This document shows, piece after piece, positions 7,058 through 13,337 of a stretch of 16,372 nt of DNA. The notes beneath the pieces are model-generated. The model was not told where the DNA came from and made no database searches. It saw nothing but the letters and a program-made list of their open reading frames with translations. The stretch lies in contig JAIVFU010000129.1 in NCBI GenBank assembly GCA_020829485.1, positions 1 through 16,372 of the forward strand, in the 5' to 3' direction. Source of the stretch: Nostoc sp. CHAB 5834 (GTDB lineage: Bacteria; Cyanobacteriota; Cyanobacteriia; Cyanobacteriales; Nostocaceae). The translations under genes were made by a program, and so were the position numbers. Position 1 is the first letter of the stretch, and the number at the start of each line of letters is the position of its first letter.

Positions 7058-7078
7058 TTTCTAAAATATTTTTAGAAA
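7058..7078. repeat. Perfect 9-bp AT-rich inverted repeat next to flagellin box 1
   Basis: TTTCTAAAA (7058-7066), spacer TAT and TTTTAGAAA (7070-7078) form a perfect dyad directly 5' of box 1 of the flagellin upstream region. The flgK region has a weaker AT-rich dyad at the same relative place. It could be an activator site or a curved UP-like element. Confidence 0.55.
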
Positions 7079-7145
7079 GTCCTACAACCGCAGTCAAAAA
7101 GCAGCTCCTTGCTATGCTTATTGAAGCGCTTGGACTTCTTGTAAA

Positions 7146-7171
7146 CAAAAAAAAGTGCCCGGAGGCACTTT
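7146..7171 (-). terminator. Rho-independent terminator of the 7183-7860 gene
   Basis: On the minus strand AAAGTGCC, loop TCCG and GGCACTTT form a perfect 8-bp stem followed by eight or more T residues. It begins 12 nt after the stop at 7183 and insulates the flagellin promoter from upstream transcription. Confidence 0.92.
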
Positions 7172-7182
7172 CAAGAATGATT

Positions 7183-7860
7183 TTAGATGAATCCGCCGGG
7201 ATGGTACTCACCGATATGGTATCGGTTGTCTCTGCCACTGTAGGCGTTCAGCATCTCCAGGTATCTGTTCACCACATTTTCCACGTGCGCTTCAGGTTTC
7301 CAGCCGCCGTAGAGCAGCTGAAAAATTTCGTCTGCTTCTTGCAAATCTTGCGCGTTGTAGTACTTGATTTGCAGGCCTTTGGCGCGCGCTTTCAGCCCCG
7401 ACAGGAACGATAAGAACTTCTCAGGCTGATACTTTCGGAGGAAGTCGCAATCCGCAGTAGTTGGGTGGTACTTCGTTTCCAGAGCCCAATACGCGAACTC
7501 CATCCGGATGTCCTTCGTGATTGGCAGCTTCTGCCCTTTGATAATTTTCTCTGTGGACAGCATGTGCAGCAGCTCGGAATACTCGTCCTCGGGTTGCTCG
7601 TGCAGGTCTTTGAACAGCTGGAGCACCCTCCGGTCTGGTACGGTGTATTCCGTCCTGGAAGCGGTAGCGGGATTGTCTTTTTCCGCTTTGCGTTGCCTTG
7701 CCAGGCGTAGGGCAGGGTAGTGCTCGTCAGGAAACTCAAGGAGTTTTGACTCCAGCAGCTGGCGTGCTGTGTCAATGGACGCGGGGCACATGGTGTAGCT
7801 GCCATGGTCATAGTGAACAATGGCTAGGGTAGGTTCAGTTTTCTGTTTGGAGGTTGTCAT
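7183..7860 (-). CDS. Uncharacterised protein, 225 aa
   Basis: I do not recognise this family. The product is soluble, mostly helical and charged. The N-terminal ~60 residues contain ASIDTARQLLESKLLEFPDE and a basic RLARQRKAEK. The C-terminal half is rich in aromatic residues (YHPTTADCDFLRKYQPEKF, then KYYNAQDLQEADEIFQLLYG). No signal peptide, membrane segment or catalytic motif is visible. It follows the 7905-8222 gene by 44 nt in the same direction and ends in a strong terminator, so the two form an operon from the promoter at 8262-8290. It lies next to, but is insulated from, the flagellin gene. Confidence 0.75.
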   Translation of the reverse strand: MTTSKQKTEPTLAIVHYDHGSYTMCPASIDTARQLLESKLLEFPDEHYPALRLARQRKAEKDNPATASRTEYTVPDRRVLQLFKDLHEQPEDEYSELLHMLSTEKIIKGQKLPITKDIRMEFAYWALETKYHPTTADCDFLRKYQPEKFLSFLSGLKARAKGLQIKYYNAQDLQEADEIFQLLYGGWKPEAHVENVVNRYLEMLNAYSGRDNRYHIGEYHPGGFI

Positions 7861-7904
7861 GGTATCTTTGGTTGTGACCTTCCTCGTGTAGCTAACGGCA
7901 GGGT

Positions 7905-8222
7905 TCAGGGCTTATTTTCTGGCCGGTTGTCTGGCCCCCAGACTTGGTTCTTGAACTCAAAATGAAGGTTGCTGGCATGGTCTCGCAGGCTGTTAACCAC
8001 GGGTGCTTTGCTATCGTCAGGGTTCCTGCTGTAAAACGGGTGGTCCACCACAACTTCTGTCAGCGATTTCTTGAGTTTGTGGGTAAAGTGCCTTTCCAGC
8101 TTGGCGATTGCTGCTGCGGGGGAATCCGCGGTTATTACAGTAGTCCGCCATCGGTTGAGCTGTGCTGACCGCCAAACAAACGAGTAGTCTCTCTGCTCTC
8201 GTTTGAATTCAGATAGTTTCAT
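7905..8222 (-). CDS. Uncharacterised small basic protein, 105 aa
   Basis: I do not recognise this family. The N-terminus (KLSEFKREQRDYSFVWRSAQ) is basic and charged, and a helical segment with the pattern AAAIAKLERHFTHKLKKSL follows. No cysteine pairs, membrane segment or known motif is seen. It is the first gene downstream of a good sigma70-like promoter (8262-8290) and is probably co-transcribed with the 225-residue gene 44 nt downstream. The ATG is at 8220-8222. Confidence 0.7.
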   Translation of the reverse strand: MKLSEFKREQRDYSFVWRSAQLNRWRTTVITADSPAAAIAKLERHFTHKLKKSLTEVVVDHPFYSRNPDDSKAPVVNSLRDHASNLHFEFKNQVWGPDNRPENKP

Positions 8223-8237
8223 TTTGGGACTTGGGTG

Positions 8238-8243
8238 TATAAT
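8238..8243 (+). promoter_or_regulatory. Candidate -10 box for the plus-strand CoaB-aldolase operon
   Basis: TATAAT occurs at 8238-8243 on the plus strand, about 160 nt upstream of the ATG at 8406. The sequence 17 nt upstream (AGTTTC) is a poor -35. This is the only plausible plus-strand promoter in the divergent region, which would give the operon a long leader. Confidence 0.35.
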
Positions 8244-8261
8244 TCGTGTGACAACAGATAC

Positions 8262-8290
8262 ATTATCTTCTAAAGCCTAAAAAATGACAA
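8262..8290 (-). promoter_or_regulatory. Sigma70-like promoter of the 7905-8222 / 7183-7860 operon
   Basis: On the minus strand TTGTCA (8285-8290), a 17-nt spacer and GATAAT (8262-8267) each match the consensus at five of six positions. The start codon is 40 nt downstream of the -10 box. On the plus strand TGACAACA occurs at 8249-8256 and again at 8285-8292, a 36-bp direct repeat that overlaps the -35 region and could be a regulator site. Confidence 0.65.
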
Positions 8291-8405
8291 CACGTGCGTT
8301 AGACTGGTGGAGGTTTGGGTCTTTAGCCCGGTTTTTAGGATGCCGCGGCCCTCTCTCTCTTTCTCCGGCGTCTGCTCTGACTCTTTTTTAAACTCGGCCG
8401 GCCTT

Positions 8406-9530
8406 ATGCGAAAAATTCTGATTTCAGGTGGACCCGTCCATTCCCACATCGATTCGGTCAAGATTGTCACCAACCGTTTTCGGGGCGGGTTGATGGCGGG
8501 CTTGGCAGAGAGCCTGGCCAACTTTCCAGGTGCGCAAGTGACGTACCTGACAGCAAAGTCGGCACATATCCCGAACGCTGCACTTGCCTCGGGGCTCCTG
8601 AACGTGGTGTTTCATGACGGCTTTGAGGACTACCGCGAGAAAGTGCTTGCGCTGGCCCCCGACCATTCCGACGTAGTGCTGGGCGCGGCCGTCGCGAACC
8701 TCATCCCGGCCAACCCTTGGCCCGGAAAATTCCCAAGCCATGACTACAACGAAGGCGATATCGTGAATGTCCCTTTCAGGGTCACTCCCCGCGTCATCAC
8801 GGAGGTCAAACGCGTCGCCCCTGGGGTGAACCTCTTTGGCTTCAAGCTGCTGTCCGGCGCCCCTCATGCCGAACTGATGAAAGCAGCGTGGCACACCCTC
8901 ATTGCGGGCCGTTGCGCAGCAGTGATTGCCAATGACGCTACCGACTTGCAGTCCAAATACGTTCTGACAAAAGAGGGCGCTGAACATCCTATTTCGAATC
9001 GTGACCTACCCCAATTTCTGTGGGGACTGATGAACCAGTGCTTCTACCGAACTCAAGCTGTCGAGCAGACCCAGTCCCCAGAGAGCCCCCTGGCATTGAA
9101 GCTGAAGTCGTTGATTGCGACCTACAAGGACAAGCACCCTCAGCTGTTTGTCACGACGCCCGACGGAATGATTTTTGGCACCGCCGCAGTGAAGGAGCCC
9201 GGCGCCACGGGGTTCTGGACTACTGGTCGGGGCAAGCGTGAATTGGATGAGCTGGCATACGTGCAGGCGGTGCATCACGACACGTTGTGTGTATTCACGG
9301 AAGGTGGGAAGTCCTCTCTCAACGCACCCTTGCTCGACAACATTTTCCAGATGAACCCGGAGGCGGTGGCTATCGTTCATGGGCATATCCAAGACGAATC
9401 GCTCCCTACTCTTCCTTACGCTACGCCGGGAACGGTGGAAGATAGCCTTCGTTGCGTACGGGGTTCTTTCAACGTGTTCCGCCACGGCTGTTTCTTGGTC
9501 CTCAATGCACAAGGCGAGGTGATTCGATGA
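8406..9530 (+). CDS. CoaB-like (phosphopantothenoylcysteine synthetase fold) and class II aldolase fusion protein
   Basis: The product is 374 aa from ATG 8406, where the fold begins (RKILISGGPVHSHIDSVKIV). Residues 1-215 resemble the CoaB half of Dfp. ISGGP...IDSVKIVTNRFRGG matches the AGGT...DPVR-ISN-SSG nucleotide-binding start. GAAVANLIP (93-101) corresponds to AAVADxxP, followed by GFKLLSG (145-151) and VIANDATD (173-180). Residues 225-374 resemble class II aldolase/adducin domains. SSLNAPLLDNIF precedes a metal-binding VHGH (H325, H327), and the third histidine is H360 in FRHGCF. The CoaC decarboxylase half is absent, and CoaB is not normally fused to an aldolase. In-frame starts upstream (8307, 8340) are possible but add a low-complexity stretch. 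The methyltransferase gene overlaps its stop. Biochemical role unknown. Confidence 0.8.
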   Translation: MRKILISGGPVHSHIDSVKIVTNRFRGGLMAGLAESLANFPGAQVTYLTAKSAHIPNAALASGLLNVVFHDGFEDYREKVLALAPDHSDVVLGAAVANLIPANPWPGKFPSHDYNEGDIVNVPFRVTPRVITEVKRVAPGVNLFGFKLLSGAPHAELMKAAWHTLIAGRCAAVIANDATDLQSKYVLTKEGAEHPISNRDLPQFLWGLMNQCFYRTQAVEQTQSPESPLALKLKSLIATYKDKHPQLFVTTPDGMIFGTAAVKEPGATGFWTTGRGKRELDELAYVQAVHHDTLCVFTEGGKSSLNAPLLDNIFQMNPEAVAIVHGHIQDESLPTLPYATPGTVEDSLRCVRGSFNVFRHGCFLVLNAQGEVIR

Positions 9531-10192
9531 TGTTCTACAAGACCTATCCTGCGCACAGTGTGTACGCGAGTTTGTACGCACGCTTCTTCAAAGAAGAGCG
9601 CTTGAACGAGTTGCTGGCGTTGGCGGGACCCCTTGATAAAAAGACGGTCGCAGACCTTTGTGGAGGGGGCGGCCGCCTGTCTCTGGCTGCAAAGGCAGCT
9701 GGTGCCCAGGTCACGTTGGTCGACGAATCCCGGCTGATGACGAATGGTGTCAAAGGTGTTCCTGTTGTCAACAAGAGGGTTTCCGCATACCTGCTCTTTT
9801 CGGTAAAGAACGAGTCCCTGGACGGAGCATTCTGTCAACAAGCGGTGAACTACTGGCTGACGCCTTCGACCGCCTCTTCGTTAGCGGCGGCCCTGAAGCA
9901 GGGAGGCTTTTTTGTTTTCAACACGTTCAACAAGAAGCCTTCCGCGGCTCCGCTCGTCAAGCAATACACCCTGGACGGGGTCTCCTTTGTGGAAACAAAC
10001 TGGCTTGTCGATGACCGGATGGTGCATCACATCCAGGTGCGGGAGGGCGAGGAGCCCCACTTCACGTCATTTCAGTGGCTTTCTCCTGAGGAGTTCCGGG
10101 AGATGCTGAGCCCCTATTTCAAAGTGACTGAGCACGTGTCAGGGCCTTCGTCCATCTACGTCTGCACTCGAAACGACAAGCCGGCCGCTTGA
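9527..10192 (+). CDS. SAM-dependent class I methyltransferase
   Basis: The product is 221 aa. Residues 41-51 (VADLCGGGGRL) form methyltransferase motif I, the SAM-binding glycine loop, and LVDES (64-68) gives the acidic residue after strand 2. QQAVNYWL and AALKQGGFFVFNTF fit later motifs of the Rossmann-fold core, and SPEEFREMLSPYF fits the C-terminal region of small-molecule methyltransferases. The start ATGATG overlaps the stop of the CoaB-aldolase gene (ATGA), so the two are translationally coupled and probably act in one pathway, methylating either a product of the aldolase/ligase protein or a downstream metabolite. The substrate cannot be read from sequence. It converges with umuC, 21 bp away, with no clear terminator between them. 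Confidence 0.82.
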   Translation: MMFYKTYPAHSVYASLYARFFKEERLNELLALAGPLDKKTVADLCGGGGRLSLAAKAAGAQVTLVDESRLMTNGVKGVPVVNKRVSAYLLFSVKNESLDGAFCQQAVNYWLTPSTASSLAAALKQGGFFVFNTFNKKPSAAPLVKQYTLDGVSFVETNWLVDDRMVHHIQVREGEEPHFTSFQWLSPEEFREMLSPYFKVTEHVSGPSSIYVCTRNDKPAA

Positions 10193-10213
10193 GGGGCGCG
10201 CGGACTCGGCCAC

Positions 10214-11521
10214 TCAATAGGCGTTGACCTGGGGCACGTCGGCCCATCGGGTGGTGTAGTGGGGGCTCAGGAGCATTCGCTTTGTCTTCCATGCTACGGC
10301 TATCCCGTTCCCGCCCAGCTGGAGCACGTCCCTGCCCATCTTCCGGTTGATGGCGTCCAGGGTGTCCATGAGCTTTCGGGCCCGACCGTCTTCCATGGAG
10401 CTGGAAGCACATAGCGCCAAGGACTGCTGCGCCTGGCTCGCGGGATGGATGTCCGAGAGCATGACGCCAGCCTTTTTGTACTCAAAGCCGCTTCGGTACA
10501 TCCGTCGAACCGCGCGTATCGCAAAGTCCGCAAGCACGCGGCTGTCAGAGGTCGCACAGGGCAGCGCAAATTGAAGGCTCGGGTAGTACTGGGGGCTGTC
10601 GGGCTTGAAGGGATTTGTTTGCAGGAAAACCATCATGGAGCCTGCCACCGCGCCTTCCTTGCGAAGCTTTTCGGCCGCTTTGCACGCATAGGTGCTGGCC
10701 GCCTGGCACAACTCCTCTGGGCAGGTTACCTTTTTCCCAAAAGAACGACTTCTCATGATTTGTTGCTTGGCCGGCGCCATCAGCTCCAGAGGTAAGCAGC
10801 TCACCTCTCTCAGCTCTTGGACCGTCTTTTCGAGGACCACGGAAAACTGCCTTCGAATCAGCGTGGGCTCTGTCGCGCGCAGCTGAAAGACGTTTTCGAT
10901 ACCCATTGCTTGCAAGGAATCCTTCAGGCGCGAGCCCACGCCCCAGACGTCATCCAACGCAAGGTTTTGAAGCCAATGGTCTTGCTGCGCTCGGGTGAGT
11001 TGTGTCCAGTCGCAGACCCCCTCGAACTCGGCGTTTTTCTTGGCCAAGTGGTTGGCCAGCTTCGCGAGCGTCTTGGTGGGGCCCACCCCTACGCATACCG
11101 GGAGCCCCACATCGCGCAGGACCCGTGCGCGGATGGTCTTTCCGTAGGGCACAAAGCCCTTTGGATGAAGCCGCTGCAGCGTAGAAAAGTCGAGGAAAAC
11201 TTCATCGATGCTGTACTTCTCCACCATCGGACTGAATTCGCTGAGCACCGTGCACACCCGGTTGCTCATGTCCGCGTACAGCTCGTAGTTGGAGGACAAG
11301 GCCTGGATTCGGTACCGGGCTGCTTCGACCTTCAGCTTGTGCCAGGGAGCACCCATAGGAACGCATCCAAGAGCCTTGACCTCCTTGCTTCGAGCCACCA
11401 CGGCGCCGTCATTGTTCGACAGCACGACGATTGGGCGGCCCTGCAATCGGGGGTCGAAAAGCTGTTCGCAACTCGCGTAAAAGTTGTTGCAGTCCACCAA
11501 GGCAAACAGGGTCGAGTTCAT
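10214..11521 (-). CDS. umuC: Error-prone DNA polymerase V catalytic subunit UmuC (Y family)
   Basis: The product is 435 aa, close to E. coli UmuC (422). FALVDCNNFYASCEQLF (6-22) carries the first catalytic aspartate D10. EKYSIDEVFLDF (101-112) carries D106/E107. VGVGPTKTLAKLANHLAKK is the Y-family palm/thumb signature. SRSFGKKVT and the C-terminal KRMLLSPHYTTRW match UmuC. With activated UmuD it copies past DNA lesions. The E. coli beta-clamp peptide QLNLF corresponds here to about QQSLAL, which lacks the phenylalanine. The start ATG overlaps the umuD stop (ATGA), giving translational coupling. Confidence 0.95.
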   Translation of the reverse strand: MNSTLFALVDCNNFYASCEQLFDPRLQGRPIVVLSNNDGAVVARSKEVKALGCVPMGAPWHKLKVEAARYRIQALSSNYELYADMSNRVCTVLSEFSPMVEKYSIDEVFLDFSTLQRLHPKGFVPYGKTIRARVLRDVGLPVCVGVGPTKTLAKLANHLAKKNAEFEGVCDWTQLTRAQQDHWLQNLALDDVWGVGSRLKDSLQAMGIENVFQLRATEPTLIRRQFSVVLEKTVQELREVSCLPLELMAPAKQQIMRSRSFGKKVTCPEELCQAASTYACKAAEKLRKEGAVAGSMMVFLQTNPFKPDSPQYYPSLQFALPCATSDSRVLADFAIRAVRRMYRSGFEYKKAGVMLSDIHPASQAQQSLALCASSSMEDGRARKLMDTLDAINRKMGRDVLQLGGNGIAVAWKTKRMLLSPHYTTRWADVPQVNAY

Positions 11522-12144
11522 TCGGGCCGCCGGGCCTTCTGCAGCCGCCCGAAGCGGCCCACGACTACGCCCCAGACCTCAAATTGGCTTTCGGGTGTGA
11601 TGACTAGGGGTGGGTACTCAGGATTACCCGCTATCAGGCGGACTCGGTCGGCGCGCATCTGCAGCTGCTTGACCAGCCTCTCTCCGTTCAAGAAGGCGAC
11701 GACGACATCCCCATTTTTGGGGTCAATGCTCTTGTCGCAGACCAGGAAGTCCCCATCGTGAATCCCGAAGGAGTCCATGGAGTCTCCTTTGACCTGAAAG
11801 AAGAAGGTGCTAGCCGGCTTGTCAATCAGGTACTGGTTGATGTCCAGGGACCGGTCTTCGTAGTCCTCGGCAGGGGAGGGGAACCCCGCGGAGACCTTCA
11901 CCAGCCCAAGGGGCCTCAGGAGGGGTGGCGCGTTCAGGTCGGGCACCCAGGTGCCGGGTAGGGGGCGCCAAACAGGCGCCGTTTTGGAAGCACGGTGGGT
12001 TTCAAGCAGGCGAACTACGTCCCACTTCAGACTGACGGGCACGCGGAGAGTTGTGGTGGGCTCGCCGTAGGCGGCCTTGCGGCCTGCGCCAGAGCGGGAG
12101 CCCCCTCTAAGGGGGGCGGGAGCAGGGCTGTTTGAATTCGTCAC
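11518..12144 (-). CDS. umuD: UmuD-type S24 autoprotease with long N-terminal DNA-binding-like extension
   Basis: The product is 208 aa, against 139 in E. coli. The C-terminal part is classic UmuD. The self-cleavage site is A86-G87 in SAGFPSPAEDY, the nucleophile S122 is in KGDSMDSFGI and the general base K159 is in GERLVKQLQ. The first ~85 residues are extra. They contain RGGSRSGAGRKAAYGEPTTT and LRVPVSLKWDVVRLL, a basic stretch followed by a pattern like a ribbon-helix-helix. Extended UmuD proteins such as UmuDAb of Acinetobacter act as repressors, so this one may regulate as well as activate polymerase V. The start is GTG 12142-12144; a TGA upstream excludes longer forms. No LexA box (CTGT-N8-ACAG) is visible. 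A GC-rich 6-bp hairpin lies inside the coding region at 12100-12117. Confidence 0.92.
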   Translation of the reverse strand: MTNSNSPAPAPLRGGSRSGAGRKAAYGEPTTTLRVPVSLKWDVVRLLETHRASKTAPVWRPLPGTWVPDLNAPPLLRPLGLVKVSAGFPSPAEDYEDRSLDINQYLIDKPASTFFFQVKGDSMDSFGIHDGDFLVCDKSIDPKNGDVVVAFLNGERLVKQLQMRADRVRLIAGNPEYPPLVITPESQFEVWGVVVGRFGRLQKARRPE

Positions 12145-12194
12145 AAATTCAAGTTTAACGCCTTCCGCCCCTATTCAGAAAACCATTTCTTTGG

Positions 12195-12686
12195 TTAAGT
12201 CTTGGGCTTTACGCTGCTTGAGGCTGGTGCGGGCGCCGGGGGCGCCGGGGGCACAATCCCCATCAATTTGTACGCAGCGGGCAGGTACTTCTGAAGGATT
12301 TTCAGCATTGCATCCGCTTCCTGCTTTGAAATCGGCGGTTTTGGTGAGCCGTAGGACGTGCCATTGCGCCGGCTATGCGCGCGTGTGACGAAGGACTGTT
12401 CATCAGGGGTTAGTCCAAGGGATGCCGAGACACACTGTATGGCCAAGTTTCGGCCGGAATCTTTGGAGCGAACCTCATAGAATTGAAGCACTGCATGCAC
12501 TATTTGGAAGTAGCCCTCGTATGCCAAGGTGAATGTTTGCATAGGGAGCCCCCTGTCCAGCTGGGTCGCAGCCTCTAGGTAGTTTTCGGCATTCGTCAAA
12601 ATGACTGGTAGGGCCCCAGCATCAGGAAGAATCGGTTCGAGGGAGTTGGTTCTAATCAGGTTTTCGTAGTTGGCCGGACGTTGCAT
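12195..12686 (-). CDS. HEPN-like protein, partner of the adjacent nucleotidyltransferase
   Basis: The product is 163 aa and all-helical in appearance. AEGYFQ-type residues (LAYEGYFQIVHAVLQFYEV, about 53-71) and RAHSRRNGTSYG (about 102-113) resemble HEPN proteins, whose active site is usually R-x4-6-H. Here an RRN-x-x-x-Y version is present and the histidine after the arginine pair is missing, although one histidine (H104) precedes it. HEPN proteins paired with MNT nucleotidyltransferases form toxin-antitoxin modules in which HEPN is an RNase toxin neutralised by the partner. Its ATG overlaps the nucleotidyltransferase stop by one base (TGATG). The C-terminus is a Pro/Ala-rich tail (PPAPPAPAPASSS). 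umuD follows 50 nt downstream. Confidence 0.65.
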   Translation of the reverse strand: MQRPANYENLIRTNSLEPILPDAGALPVILTNAENYLEAATQLDRGLPMQTFTLAYEGYFQIVHAVLQFYEVRSKDSGRNLAIQCVSASLGLTPDEQSFVTRAHSRRNGTSYGSPKPPISKQEADAMLKILQKYLPAAYKLMGIVPPAPPAPAPASSSVKPKT

Positions 12687-13243
12687 CAGACTATCCTTAG
12701 GGTGGGCCCCTTAGCTATTTGAGAGATGACTGAGTCTGACTCTACCAGTGCAATCCATTCCGAAGGTTCATAAAGCGAAAAATTGATGGGCCGACCCAGG
12801 CTCGTCTCAAGGGTGTGCAGCGCTTCGGACACTTTGAGCAGAGGCGCGTCTCCAACGACTATCAAGTCGATGTCGCTTTGCGCGCCGTCCGTGCCCTTGG
12901 CGACCGAGCCAAATACGAATGCGGATTCGATTTCAGTCTCAAAGGGGGCCAGCGCCTCTCGAAGGGGCTCCACCACGGCAAACGTTTTGCGAGCAATGCT
13001 GCTTAACTCGGGATAGAGAACGAAATTCGGATTTGCTCTGATGCTCCGTTGGGCTCCTCGTCGTTCGTCTTCCAGTAGCACTCCCACCGCCACCAGGCGG
13101 TCGACTTGCTTTTGAGCGCTGCCTCGGCCACTATCCGCCAGGCGCAAGAGGTCTCGCAGGCTGAAGCTGCGCTCAGGGTGTAGAAGGGTGGCCGCCAGAA
13201 CTCTTTGCAGACTCGGCGTAAACAGGAAGTCAGCAACGCTCAT
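12686..13243 (-). CDS. Winged-helix plus MNT-type nucleotidyltransferase, likely antitoxin/autorepressor
   Basis: The product is 185 aa. Residues about 8-66 form a winged helix (LLHPERSFSLRDLLRLADS, then QKQVDRLVAVGVLLEDERRG). Residues about 105-160 form a minimal nucleotidyltransferase. FGSVAKGTDGAQSDIDLIVV supplies the G-S motif (112-113) and the metal aspartates D124 and D126. The usual third acidic residue is not evident in GRPINFSLYEPSEW. In MNT-HEPN modules the nucleotidyltransferase AMPylates the HEPN toxin. The N-terminal winged helix suggests this protein also represses its own operon through the inverted repeat at 13260-13296, which overlaps its promoter. It heads a run NTase-HEPN-umuD-umuC. 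Confidence 0.82.
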   Translation of the reverse strand: MSVADFLFTPSLQRVLAATLLHPERSFSLRDLLRLADSGRGSAQKQVDRLVAVGVLLEDERRGAQRSIRANPNFVLYPELSSIARKTFAVVEPLREALAPFETEIESAFVFGSVAKGTDGAQSDIDLIVVGDAPLLKVSEALHTLETSLGRPINFSLYEPSEWIALVESDSVISQIAKGPTLRIV

Positions 13244-13259
13244 TTTGAATCCTCGATAC

Positions 13260-13296
13260 AGGGACGAATGTCCTTATTATAGGGACATTCATCCCT
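13260..13296 (-). promoter_or_regulatory. Inverted-repeat operator with embedded -10 box, upstream of the nucleotidyltransferase gene
   Basis: AGGGACGAATGTCC (13260-13273) and the complement of 13283-13296 (AGGGATGAATGTCC on the minus strand) are inverted copies with one mismatch, separated by 9 nt. The minus-strand -10 box TATAAT (13276-13281) lies in the centre, 33 nt before the ATG. No good -35 is seen. A dimeric regulator bound here would block RNA polymerase, fitting autorepression by the winged-helix protein. Confidence 0.75.
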
Positions 13297-13337
13297 TAAT
13301 TGTGGACGAGTTCAAGTGATGCGTTGCCGAGGTAGGG

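Noticed and set aside
8284..8391. 35-codon plus-strand frame upstream of the CoaB-aldolase gene
   Set aside because: Its ATG lies at the -35 box of the divergent minus-strand promoter, there is no ribosome site and the product is low complexity.
8307..8405. N-terminal extension of the CoaB-aldolase protein from GTG 8307 or ATG 8340
   Set aside because: The fold clearly begins at residue 1 of the ATG 8406 start; the extension is serine-rich and unlike the family, although translation from 8340 cannot be excluded.
10817..11761. Plus-strand frame of 314 codons opposite umuC/umuD
   Set aside because: A GC-rich shadow of the umuDC coding strand; the minus-strand genes have intact catalytic motifs and the antisense product has none.
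12100..12117. GC-rich hairpin as a terminator
   Set aside because: It lies within the first codons of umuD and has no T-run on the coding strand; at most a translational structure.
12145..12194. LexA (SOS) box before umuD
   Set aside because: No CTGT-N8-ACAG or similar palindrome is present; only a 5-bp AACCA/TGGTT hairpin at 12181-12196.
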